The notes beneath the pieces are model-generated. The model worked only from the letters and a program-made list of their open reading frames with translations, searched no databases and was not told the DNA's origin. A stretch of DNA of 64,000 nucleotides from Pseudonocardiales bacterium (GTDB lineage: Bacteria > Actinomycetota > Actinomycetes > Mycobacteriales > Pseudonocardiaceae). The position numbers were made by a program, and so were the translations under genes. The stretch covers positions 124,001-188,000 of the forward strand of contig JAHEXI010000001.1 of assembly GCA_023252195.1 (NCBI GenBank), written 5' to 3'. Positions 37,584 through 45,150 of this stretch are shown here, one piece after another (within the stretch, counting starts at the first letter, position 1; the number at the start of each line of letters is the position of its first letter).

Positions 37584-37700
37584 CTATGTAAAGATGTCCC
37601 CACCGAGCGATAGTTCTTGATAGCAGCAGACGCAGGTGACCACCAGCGCACCCGTGAAACCGCTGGTCACGATCCGTTCATATCGAGTAGCCGGTGTCAT
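37584..37700 (-). CDS. possible small protein
   Basis: 38 residues, MTPATRYERIVTSGFTGALV then VTCVCCYQELSLGGDIFT, from ATG 37700 with GGAGGCGCC just upstream. It has a short hydrophobic centre and a CVCC cluster. It lies divergent to the MerR-like gene and upstream of the Hsp20 gene. No family known; support is the ribosome site and composition only. Confidence 0.35.
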   Translation of the reverse strand: MTPATRYERIVTSGFTGALVVTCVCCYQELSLGGDIFT

Positions 37701-37990
37701 GGCGCCTCCAGTGCTCCCCGGGCGTGCCTCGGCTGGAACGGCTTGCCCACGGCGGTCGAGGAACCAGCGCGGCACACGAGGGGTAGACAACCTACGTAGA
37801 GCTGCTATAGGGTTTATCGCGCTACAGCACGATGTTGTTTCCTTCGCAAGGAGGTGATGGCCGCGGACTGTGAAATTGGTGGTGACGGTGCGTTGCGCTC
37901 TCGCACCGCGACCACCCGGCCCGGGAGTGATCCGGACCACGCGGCGATAACCCGACCCTGAGGGGGTTACCGCCGCCCACGGAGAGCGCA

Positions 37991-38082
37991 CTCCGTCCCG
38001 TAAACAGCACCGGGACGGAGCCACCCAACGCTGGGCCCTGGCCGTCGCGAACAGGACGGCGGCCAGGGCCCCTTGTTCGCGA
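37991..38082 (+). promoter_or_regulatory. structured leader with two hairpins before the MerR-like gene
   Basis: Hairpin 1 is CTCCGTCCCG / CGGGACGGAG (37991-38020). Hairpin 2 is GGGCCCTGGCCG / CGGCCAGGGCCC (38033-38071). Its loop contains TCGCGAACA (38045-38053), which is the exact complement of TGTTCGCGA directly after the hairpin (38074-38082). Two mutually exclusive folds, or a pseudoknot, are therefore possible 14 bases ahead of the start codon. A terminator-like or attenuator-like role is an inference. Confidence 0.6.
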
Positions 38083-38095
38083 CTCCGGGGATCAG

Positions 38096-38425
38096 GTGAC
38101 ACCACCGCAGGCCATGCAGGACAAACTCGATGATCAGGACTACCCCGCCTACACCATGGGCCTGGCCGCCGACCTGCTCGGCGTGCAACCGGCCTTCCTA
38201 CGCAGCCTCGACGCCGCCGGGCTGCTCACCCCGGGGCGCTCCGCCGGCGGGCAACGCCGCTACAGCCGCGCCGATCTCGCCCTGGCCATCCGGGTACGTG
38301 AACTCCTCGATGAGAACATGCCGCTGGCCGCCGCCACCCGCATCGTCAGCCTCGAACACCAACTCACCGCAGCCCACCGACACATCGCGCAGCTCGAACA
38401 GACCACCAACGCGGCCCCCCAGTGA
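38096..38425 (+). CDS. MerR/HspR-like transcriptional regulator
   Basis: 109 residues. The HTH core reads YTMGLAADLLGVQPAFLRSL then DAAGLLTPGRSAGGQRRYSR, the MerR recognition helix and wing (GRRYS-type). A dimerisation helix ALAIRVRELLDENMPLAAAT and a coiled coil SLEHQLTAAHRHIAQLEQ follow. No effector-binding domain or metal-binding Cys is present. This matches HspR-type repressors that control heat-shock genes by binding DNA with DnaK. Position near Hsp20 and the J-domain gene fits. GTG 38096 or ATG 38114 could be the start. Confidence 0.85.
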   Translation: MTPPQAMQDKLDDQDYPAYTMGLAADLLGVQPAFLRSLDAAGLLTPGRSAGGQRRYSRADLALAIRVRELLDENMPLAAATRIVSLEHQLTAAHRHIAQLEQTTNAAPQ

Positions 38426-39402
38426 CTCGAGCCCGGAACCGGTCGACGGTGTCAAGCCGCGGCCGATGTGTTCGCCCACCGAGAAGTACCATGCAGCGCG
38501 ATCAAAGGCGCGTACTCGCCCGCGCGATCTCGATCCGATCGACACCATGGGTCGAGGCTGCGTCTGGTCGCGCCGTCATGGCGACGTCGTCCAGCGCGAC
38601 GTGATCTGCCCATCGGGCTCGACGCGGTGGGCCGCTAGGCTGGGAGGATCAGCAGAGCCGGCCACCCAGGGCCCGCAGAGCCGTCGCGGCGCGACTGAAC
38701 TCCGCGACGACGTCGGCGCCGAGTAAACCCATCTCCGGAGGTCGGGGGTGATCTCCCGATACCCCAGGCATGCCAGCGACTGGAGGGTCTGGCCCAGCCG
38801 AAGTTGATCAGGAAGAGCGGAGCTCCGCTCCCATCGCATCAGCATCAGGGTGGGCACAGTGTGGTGATGCTCTCATGGTTCGTCAAGCCGTTGTACGCTT
38901 TACATTTGCACAGGACCGCATCGCTACTCACTAAACCCCCTTCGCATGTGAGCCTCGTCATCGTGCCACCCATTGCTACATCGTCGACCTACCCCTAACG
39001 TCAATATGTAGATTGAGCTCGTTTGACAAGTTCGGTTCACTTACCTGATCGCGGTTCTAGTTATGGAGCCTACCTGGTCGCCGGCGACGGGGTAATGTCA
39101 TCGTTCACCAGTTCGGCGAAACCAACGGACCGCGGTGACCCGGGGGTGACCCGTTGTTGCCAGACAAGGCGTTGTCTATGCCATCCCACTTACGATCACT
39201 ACATTCTCAGCTCTCGCGCGGGCAATGCCGACAGCCGCGACTACTACGCCGCTTAATCAAAGTCCGCCCCGAGCCGCTACGGTGATCAGCGACTTATCCC
39301 CTTCTCGCTATGCGTAATCACCGGTGACGAATACCTCCACTGCACATCACGCGACATAACCTCGGCGCACTGCAGAAGACTGATTCACGACGAAGGAGCG
39401 CA
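38426..39402. other. 980-base gap, lower GC, no supported gene
   Basis: The section 38860-39390 is visibly lower in GC than the rest of the window, with many TA-rich words, and has no credible frame. On the minus strand near 38724 a fragment reads MGLLGADVVAEFSRAATALR then ALGGRLC and a stop, possibly the end of a decayed gene. The last 20 bases carry the ribosome site (CGAAGGAGCG) of the collagen-like gene. Confidence 0.5.
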
Positions 39403-40026
39403 ATGAAGCAGGCAGATAACAAGCCCACCACCGCCGCCCGCACGACGGTCGACGCGCACGGTCCGCAGGGTGAACAGGGCCCGCGGGGTGAACAGGGCCC
39501 GCGGGGCGAGCAGGGCCTCCCGGGTCAGCCCGGAGAACCCGGCAAGCCGGGAGAGCCGGGACCTCGGGGAGAGCAGGGCCTGCCCGGCGAGAACGGCCAG
39601 CCCGGTGAGCGCGGCGAGCAGGGTCCACGCGGTGAACAAGGTGAGATGGGCGAGCCCAGTGAGCAGGGTCCACGCGGCGAGCAGGGTCCACGCGGTGAAC
39701 AGGGCCTGAGCGGCGAACAGGGGCCGACCGGCGAGCCGGGCCCAGCTGGGCCGGCCGGCGAGCCCGGACCACAGGGGGTGGCGGGACCGCAAGGACAGCA
39801 GGGCTGGGCTCCTGAACCGGCCAGTTACTCGCGACAGGTGACGGGCTGGGTCAAACCGACGACGTCGAAGACCACGTCCAGCCTCGACCCCACCCTCGCG
39901 CTGATGTTCACCCCGATCCACATGTTCGCTGCGGTACTCGAAAACATGATCAAGCTGCGGCAGAGAACCTTCGACAACATGATCGGCGCCGCGAGCACCG
40001 GCGCTCGGAACACGGACAGGTACTGA
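39403..40026 (+). CDS. collagen-like Gly-X-Y repeat protein
   Basis: 207 residues from ATG 39403 (GAAGGAGCG 4-5 bases upstream). Residues 20-136 form 39 consecutive collagen triplets rich in GEQ, GPR, GEP and GLP, broken once: triplet 23 is SEQ instead of GEQ (AGT for GGT). A 19-residue hydrophilic head precedes the repeat. A 70-residue non-collagenous tail follows, with an amphipathic segment [20 protein letters not shown] and [20 protein letters not shown]. There is no signal peptide, anchor or sorting motif, so the protein may be cytosolic, which is unusual for a collagen-like protein. The tail may trimerise or bind a partner. Function unknown. Confidence 0.9.
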   Translation: MKQADNKPTTAARTTVDAHGPQGEQGPRGEQGPRGEQGLPGQPGEPGKPGEPGPRGEQGLPGENGQPGERGEQGPRGEQGEMGEPSEQGPRGEQGPRGEQGLSGEQGPTGEPGPAGPAGEPGPQGVAGPQGQQGWAPEPASYSRQVTGWVKPTTSKTTSSLDPTLALMFTPIHMFAAVLENMIKLRQRTFDNMIGAASTGARNTDRY

Positions 40027-40324
40027 TCGACACACCATCCCCCGGCGGGCCCTCCCTCCACGACACGAGGGGGAGGACCCGCCAGCGGGACGGGATACCC
40101 GCATCCTCTGGTAATCCACCACTGTCACGCGCCAGTCCTGGGCTCATCCCGCAGCGCAGGCTCGCCAGAGACATCTGTACTGGTCGGGGGCTAGGAGAAG
40201 CTGGCCACCCTGCCAACCGAGGACCGTCATCAGCACGAATACCGTGCAGAGATTTAGGTGATGTGACGACAGTCGTCCCTGTTGCTGCGGGATCCCAGTG
40301 GGTCGGGGAGGTAAGGAGAGCCCG

Positions 40325-40854
40325 GTGAGGCAGACAGTGGCTGAACACAGCAGTTCGGGACAGGTCCCTTACGTAGTCCCGTGCGGTGCCGAAGCCGATC
40401 AGGAGCGGCGGCGGCTTGTCGCGGTGCGGCGCTACGAGATCCTGGATTCCCAACGGCGGTTACCCTCCGGTGTACGTGTTTCGCCACGGAGGTGAGATCG
40501 AGTCCGTCGAGCCCACAGGTCCGCTTATCGGTTGCATTCCCCAGGCTCGGTTCACCACCGTCGCGCTGAACCTGACGCCGGGTGACACAGTGCTCCGATG
40601 GCCTCGACGATTCTCGACTCGATGGGCGATGGCTCGGCGACGACGGAGTGCCAGCGCATCTCGTCGCTCGCGGCCCGTTGTCTGCCTCCGCACTAGTAGG
40701 TGAGCTTCAAACACTGCTCGACCGATGCGATCTCCCTCAGCGCGACGACGTGGCACTGCTCGCGGTGGGCATCTGCGCCCCCCAGCAGCAGGCAGCCTGC
40801 ATACCTGCCACAGCACGTGGACAGCACGCTCAGGTGGAGGGCGACGCGGCGTAG
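40325..40854 (+). pseudogene. GAF plus PP2C/SpoIIE-type phosphatase, internally deleted and frameshifted
   Basis: The start VRQTVAEHSSSGQVPYVVPC and ERRRLVAVRRYEILDS is the N-terminal lead-in to a GAF domain. The next conserved piece, YPPVYVFRHGGEIESVEPTG then PLIGCIPQARFTTVALNL, is already the C-terminal phosphatase core, in another frame, and a further shift near 40590 leads to LGDDGVPAHLVARGPLSASA then LVGELQTLLDRCDLPQRDDV and ALLAVGI. The GAF body and the first half of the phosphatase are missing. It would have been an RsbU-type partner-switching phosphatase. Confidence 0.8.
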
Positions 40855-41240
40855 GCTTCCGGCCCGCGGGAGCAGCCGTTGTTGCGTCGACGCGGGAGCC
40901 GGTGTGCTGGGTGCGACTTGGTCGGCGTCAGTGCCGAGATTCGAGAGCCACAGGCCGGGGCTGAGACGAGTGGCACGGTCAGGACTGCGAAGCTTTACGG
41001 GGGATAGCCGTCGGCGCTGCCGGTGCGCCGATCGGACGGCCGTCGTCGTTGCTGTCGCCTGGTGTGTGCCGCACACACCAGCTTGGCCTGCAGGTGTCTA
41101 CTCGCAGGTTCAGAGAGCAGTAGGCGCGTCGACTCATCGCGCTGTGCACGCGCGTGCGGGCTTGCGCGGGACGTTTAGTTTAGAGTCGGCCCTGTCCGGG
41201 TACTCCCACTGCCGTTCGACCCAAATTGACAGGAGAGCAA
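40855..41240. other. gap without a supported gene, promoter of the small gene at 41241
   Basis: No frame on either strand shows homology. The last 80 bases should hold the promoter of the small hydrophilic gene, and AGGAGAGC at 41231-41238 is its ribosome site. Confidence 0.4.
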
Positions 41241-41402
41241 ATGACCCAGGATCAGTCGGCGGCACAGCACGCGGGTGACAATGAGCCCGATCCGGCCACC
41301 GCGGAAAATCCCCCGAGTGAGATTAAAGCGGGAGACGAAAAGAGGGAGCCAGGATCAGGACCCGACTCTCCTGCCGAAGCCGGCGTCGGGGGATCGGACT
41401 GA
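41241..41402 (+). CDS. small acidic hydrophilic protein
   Basis: 53 residues: MTQDQSAAQHAGDNEPDPAT then AENPPSEIKAGDEKREPGSG, ending GVGGSD. It has no hydrophobic core and is rich in Glu, Asp, Pro and Gly, like a disordered stress protein. AGGAGAGC is at ideal spacing before the ATG and a strong hairpin terminator follows at 41485, so the gene has complete expression signals although it is too short for most gene finders. Confidence 0.65.
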   Translation: MTQDQSAAQHAGDNEPDPATAENPPSEIKAGDEKREPGSGPDSPAEAGVGGSD

Positions 41403-41484
41403 GTAAGGCGAACCACCAAACCATCCTGGTTCTGATCACGGCGTTGCCCACCATGTAGCCAGCGTTCGCGATCGCCAGGTTGGC

Positions 41485-41527
41485 AAGGCGCTGCCCGGGA
41501 CGGCCCACCCGCCTCGGGCAGCGCCTT
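41485..41527. terminator. hairpin terminator after the small acidic protein gene
   Basis: Perfect 13-bp stem AAGGCGCTGCCCG / CGGGCAGCGCCTT, 17-base loop, with T residues following. Confidence 0.8.
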
Positions 41528-41547
41528 CCTTGATTCCCGTTCGATCC

Positions 41548-41907
41548 TTACCGGCGGCTCGGAGGCCGTGCGCTAACGTCCACTACGCCGCGCGTCGTAC
41601 CATCAGGAATACACCAGTGCCGAGCAATCTCGGATGGCCCCCCACAAAGGTGGCAGAACGGACGGGTGCCGTAAGAACAGGTCACGGCGATCGCGCCGTC
41701 GAACGCCCAGTTATAGACGTCGTCTAGCTCACCGACACGAGGCCGCGGAACCCATTTACACGTACCGCCGCTGAGGCATCCCCATCCTCCTCCATGTGCC
41801 GTGCGGCGAACCGTACACGTCCGCGACACACCCTCGCGGTTGTCCCTGGAGGATCCGACCCGCGAGCCGGCACAGCGTCCAGATCCTCGCGGTGCCCCGC
41901 CCCACAC
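41548..41907 (-). CDS. hypothetical Cys-containing protein or relic
   Basis: An open frame of up to 119 residues. The last 75 look protein-like: CKWVPRPRVGELDDVYNWAF, DGAIAVTCSYGTRPFCHLCG, PSEIARHWCIPDGTTRG. The cluster CSYG...CHLCG...HWC could bind zinc. The N-terminal part is Arg/Gly-rich and without a clear start. No family recognised; it may be a fragment. Confidence 0.35.
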   Translation of the reverse strand: MWGGAPRGSGRCAGSRVGSSRDNREGVSRTCTVRRTAHGGGWGCLSGGTCKWVPRPRVGELDDVYNWAFDGAIAVTCSYGTRPFCHLCGGPSEIARHWCIPDGTTRGVVDVSARPPSRR

Positions 41908-41946
41908 CTCGGCGAGCGAGGCACCGCGAAGCCAATCGCTCGATAG

Positions 41947-42183
41947 TCAGCTTTCCTCGATGGTGACGTTTGAGGTATCGCTCGTGCCGTCGGCTCCTTC
42001 GACGGTCACTTCGACGGTGCCCGAGCCATCAGGGACTTCCACCACCAGGGCCTCCCCATCGATGACGAACGGGACCTCTTGGTCGCCGAAGGAAACCCTT
42101 GCCGTGGTCTCCAGGTCCTCGCCTTGGATGATCACGGACTGGCCAGGTGACGCCCGGTCCGGAAGAACGCTGTCGATCCGCAT
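41947..42183 (-). CDS. single IPT/TIG-domain protein
   Basis: 78 residues from ATG 42183 with AAGGAGAC directly upstream. The whole protein is one IPT/TIG immunoglobulin-like fold: MRIDSVLPDRASPGQSVIIQ GEDL-type start (P-x-x-G-x-x-V-x-I-x-G), then FGDQEVPFV, and the final strands TVEVTVEGADGTSDTSNVTI. There is no signal peptide or partner domain, which is unusual because TIG domains mostly occur in secreted multi-domain proteins. Function unknown. Confidence 0.8.
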   Translation of the reverse strand: MRIDSVLPDRASPGQSVIIQGEDLETTARVSFGDQEVPFVIDGEALVVEVPDGSGTVEVTVEGADGTSDTSNVTIEES

Positions 42184-42272
42184 GGGTCTCCTTATTGAGA
42201 GTGAAGGCTGGCGGTTGAGGTCCCCAAGGGATACCCGATGTCGAACCGAGCGGCGGCAACGTCACCCGTTCG

Positions 42273-42434
42273 TCAGCGTGCCACGAACCCGGCCGCCGCA
42301 ACCGAACATGAAGTGCCGGCGTCGATCGACAACGGCGGTGCCCCGGTGAGAAGCTCGACGGCGTTCTCCATCGGGACGCGACTACGCTGCTCCGAGCCGT
42401 GGTCCGTCATCAGCACAACAGTGCCCCTACCCAT
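42273..42434 (-). CDS. possible small protein of unknown function
   Basis: 53 codons from ATG 42434: TVVLMTDHGSEQRSRVPMEN then AVELLTGAPPLSIDAGTSCS and VAAAGFVAR. It looks protein-like but lacks a good ribosome site and a family match. It lies between two other small minus-strand genes. Confidence 0.35.
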   Translation of the reverse strand: MGRGTVVLMTDHGSEQRSRVPMENAVELLTGAPPLSIDAGTSCSVAAAGFVAR

Positions 42435-42437
42435 CCG

Positions 42438-42671
42438 CTACGCCACTCGGTCTCGATGGAGATCGACCAATTCCGCACCCTCTACACGGGTCCAGGGCGG
42501 CGAGCTCGGCGCACTCCCCAGGCATGCGAACACCTGCGAGCCACCCCCTGACCAGCCCACGGGTATATGCGGAGCGGACCCCGTGACCAGGTAGCTCGTG
42601 CCGCACATCACACACTCCAACCCATCCGCCCAGAAGGCGTCCAGGCCGCTCCACACGCGTTCGGTCGTCAC
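42438..42671 (-). CDS. small Cys-containing protein, probably zinc-binding
   Basis: 77 residues from GTG 42671, with AGGAGGTG 6 bases upstream. The body reads LDAFWADGLECVMCGTSYLV then PHIPVGWSGGGSQVFACLGS. The CVMCG knuckle and the VPVGxSxxGSQVFAC motif occur in uncharacterised small actinobacterial proteins I have seen, where the last Cys completes a metal site. Intact and well expressed by its signals; function unknown. Confidence 0.6.
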   Translation of the reverse strand: MTTERVWSGLDAFWADGLECVMCGTSYLVTGSAPHIPVGWSGGGSQVFACLGSAPSSPPWTRVEGAELVDLHRDRVA

Positions 42672-42819
42672 GCGCTGCACCTCCTAAACAAGGGCCGGGC
42701 CTACCCCGCCCTGCCCTCCCAATAATCCACGTCCAGTAGCCAAGGGAAAGTGAAAAGGAGATGACATGCTCCGTTAGTTCCTACGATCGGTAATTCAGCG
42801 GGATGCTTCCGCATCGCGA

Positions 42820-43005
42820 CCCCGCCGAGGCCGCCAACGTCCACGGCCCACCCACCGGATCACATCGAGACCAGAATTACGTCGCTTCCGCGCCGTCCTG
42901 CGTCCCAGCACGGCGGACCGGGACCTCTACGAGGCGACCAAGCGTGAGCTGGCCAACCGGGAGTGGCCAGACATCAACTACTACGCCGAGGCCAAGCGCC
43001 AATGA
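42820..43005 (+). pseudogene. GrpB-family protein, C-terminal fragment
   Basis: The final codons read FRAVLRPSTADRDLYEATKR then ELANREWPDINYYAEAKRQ and TGA, the C-terminal helices of GrpB (nucleotidyltransferase-like) proteins. Upstream, the conserved HVHPPDHIETR stretch is spread over several frames. Everything 5' is missing. Confidence 0.55.
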
Positions 43006-43200
43006 TCAACAAGATCCTTGGCCGGGGCCGCCCAGGAGCTCGCCGTCGTGGTGGTAGTGCAAGACGAAGTTACGGCTCGCCGGATCCCCTCCGGTGACCG
43101 TCGTTCGCGCTTCGGCATGCGTTCCACATTCGTGGAAGTGGAACACCACGGCGACGCTGATCGTGCGGGTCCGAAAACCGGGTTCAAGCCGTTCCGAAAG
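42990..43200 (-). pseudogene. possible FAD-dependent reductase, C-terminal fragment
   Basis: A minus-strand stretch reads GGDPASRNFVLHYHHDGELL with KDLVDHWRLAS one frame over, resembling the C-terminal domain of ferredoxin-reductase-like proteins. No start and several frame changes. Low confidence. Confidence 0.35.
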
Positions 43201-43460
43201 TCGCCCCACAATACTCGTTCCGCAATACTGTTACGGAGATAACTTGCGGCACAGTTGGCGAGATGGGGGGCTGGCGGCTCGCGCCTGTTGCTTGGTCTTG
43301 ATTTCGACTACTGCCCCGCAGGACAAGCAACCGGAGGCCATCAAGCTGCTGATCGAACAGATGGAGGCGATGGCGCCGCGCTACGTCGCACCACGCAACT
43401 GCTGTGCCGTTGCACGAATAGGTACTTCTAGCAAGGTATCTTGGCGGGAAAAGGTCCGTA

Positions 43461-43475
43461 ACGTCGAGTTCACGA
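43461..43475 (-). repeat. copy of interspersed GTGAACTCGAC motif
   Basis: AACGTCGAGTTCACG, the complement of CGTGAACTCGACGTT, shared with 13958-13985 and the hairpin at 57395-57457. Confidence 0.5.
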
Positions 43476-43489
43476 CTCCGACCGTCAGC

Positions 43490-44368
43490 CTAGTGGGTGA
43501 GTCCTCGGGTGCGGAGGACTCGGCGTTCTAGGGGGGCGAAGATGAGAAGTTCTATGGCGACGCCGACCACCAGGATCAGGAAGATCGAGGCGATCACCAT
43601 GTCCATGGCGTTGAGCTCCCGGCCGATGTTGAGCTGCTGACCGAGTCCGATGCCCAGCGCGGGGGAGTAGGTGATGAGTTCGGCGGCCATCAGCGAGCGC
43701 CACGAGAACGCCCAGCCCTGCTTCAGACCCGACAGGTAGCCCGGCAGCGCGGCCGGCAGCAGCACGTGCCGGATCCGCCCGATGGTGCTCAGCCCCAGCA
43801 CCCGGCCCACTTTGTCGAGCAGCGGCGGCACCTGGTCGAACCCGGCGAGCAACCCGTTGGCGATGGAGGGCACCGCGCCGAGCAGCACCACCGCATAGAT
43901 GGCGGCGTCGGACAGGCCGAACCAGATGATCGCCGCCGGGACCCAGGCGACCGACGGCAGGCTCTGCAGCCCGCTGACGAACGGACCGATAGCGGTGCGT
44001 AACCAGCGGCTTCGCCACATCGCCAGCCCGAGCATGGTGCCCACGGCCAGCGACGCCAGGAATCCCAAGGCGCCGCGGGACACGCTGATCGAGATGGCGT
44101 CCCAGGCCCGGCCGTCGCGCACCGTCTGATCGAAGGTCCGCAACACGTCTAGCGGGCTGGGCAGCGCGTAACTCGGTTTGAGGTCGGTGCTGTAGGCCAG
44201 CTGCCACAGGGCGATAAACGCGACCACCGCCACCATGGGCGGCAGCACCGAGCGCAGGAAAACCGCGCCCGGTCCGGGTCGCGGTGACAGCGTGGGCGCC
44301 TCCAAGGCGTCCAGACCAGCCTCGAAGGTCCGGCTGTCTTCGGTTGTGAGCGTCTCATCGTCAACGGC
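43490..44368 (-). CDS. ABC transporter permease, sulfonate/nitrate/taurine type
   Basis: 292 residues from ATG 44368 (GGAGATC upstream), overlapping the ATPase gene's stop by 8 bases. Six membrane helices are visible in the BPD_transp_1 layout: VLPPMVAVVAFIALWQLAY, the periplasmic-facing loop, FLASLAVGTMLGLAMWRS, then the EAA-like coupling loop GLSTIGRIRHVLLPAALPGY and GWAFSWRSLMAAELI. It is the third gene of an operon (binding protein, ATPase, permease). It imports a sulfur- or nitrogen-containing small molecule; the leader peptide upstream favours sulfur. Confidence 0.88.
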   Translation of the reverse strand, partial: AVDDETLTTEDSRTFEAGLDALEAPTLSPRPGPGAVFLRSVLPPMVAVVAFIALWQLAYSTDLKPSYALPSPLDVLRTFDQTVRDGRAWDAISISVSRGALGFLASLAVGTMLGLAMWRSRWLRTAIGPFVSGLQSLPSVAWVPAAIIWFGLSDAAIYAVVLLGAVPSIANGLLAGFDQVPPLLDKVGRVLGLSTIGRIRHVLLPAALPGYLSGLKQGWAFSWRSLMAAELITYSPALGIGLGQQLNIGRELNAMDMVIASIFLILVVGVAIELLIFAPLERRVLRTRGLTH

Positions 44369-45146
44369 CATGCCGGCTGATCTCCGCTCGCAGGTGATGG
44401 GTGATCTCGGTAGCCAGGGCGCTGACACCGGGGGACTCGATCGCCCTGGGCTGGCTCATCCCGACCTGCCACTCCCGCACGATCCGACCAGGCCGGGAGC
44501 CCATCAGCAGTACCCGCTGCCCCAGCCGGACGGCCTCGCGCACGTTGTGTGTGACGAAGATGACAGACAGTCCCTGCTCCGACCACAGCCGGATGAGTTC
44601 TTCGTGCAGGGCATCGCGGGTGATGGCATCGAGTGCGGCGAACGGCTCGTCCATCAGCAACAGCCGGCTGTCCTGGGCGAGCGCGCGGGCCAACGCCACC
44701 CGCTGGCGCATCCCACCGGAAAGCTCATGCACCCGCTTGCGGCCCTGCCCGGCCAGGTTCACCAGCGAGAGCAGCCGCTCGGCCTCGGTGCGGCGCTCGC
44801 GCCGGCCGACGCCGCGCGCCTTGAGCGCCAGCTCGACGTTGCCGGCCGCCGTCAGCCACGGCAGCAGAGCAGGTTCCTGGAACATCAACGCCGGACGGCC
44901 CACCGTGACCTCGATACTGCCGGAGGTGGGTGTGCCCAGACCCGCGATGAGCGACAGCAGAGTGGATTTGCCGCATCCGGAAGCGCCCAGCAGGCAGACG
45001 AACTCGCCTGGCGCGACGTCGACGTCGATCCGGTCGAGCACCGGCGGTCGGTCCCGCTCGAAGACTTGGGCGAGTTGTGTCACGCGAACGCTGGAGGCCG
45101 GCGTCGCCTGTTGCTGCAAGGCCGGTCGAAGGGTCGGCTGCGCCAT
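44361..45146 (-). CDS. ABC transporter ATP-binding protein, SsuB/TauB type
   Basis: 261 residues. Walker A GASGCGKST near residue 56, Q-loop FQEPALLPW near residue 90, signature LSGGMRQRVALARAL near 145, Walker B RLLLMDEPFAALD near 165, and the switch His in VTHNVREAVRLGQR near 200. The FVTHNVREAV and GRIVREWQV stretches are typical of the sulfonate/nitrate/taurine subfamily. It is 4 bases downstream of the binding-protein gene and overlaps the permease gene, so all three are co-translated. Energises uptake. Confidence 0.92.
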   Translation of the reverse strand: MAQPTLRPALQQQATPASSVRVTQLAQVFERDRPPVLDRIDVDVAPGEFVCLLGASGCGKSTLLSLIAGLGTPTSGSIEVTVGRPALMFQEPALLPWLTAAGNVELALKARGVGRRERRTEAERLLSLVNLAGQGRKRVHELSGGMRQRVALARALAQDSRLLLMDEPFAALDAITRDALHEELIRLWSEQGLSVIFVTHNVREAVRLGQRVLLMGSRPGRIVREWQVGMSQPRAIESPGVSALATEITHHLRAEISRHGR

Positions 45147-45150
45147 CTCT

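Noticed and set aside
37848-37960. Small frame after a perfect AAGGAGGTG at 37850
   Set aside because: The only ATG directly abuts the Shine-Dalgarno sequence, spacing is too short, and the 34-residue product has no features.
39456-39800. repetitive DNA that could be mistaken for a repeat array
   Set aside because: It encodes Gly-X-Y triplets; the period is 9-18 bases without spacers, so it is not CRISPR or a satellite.
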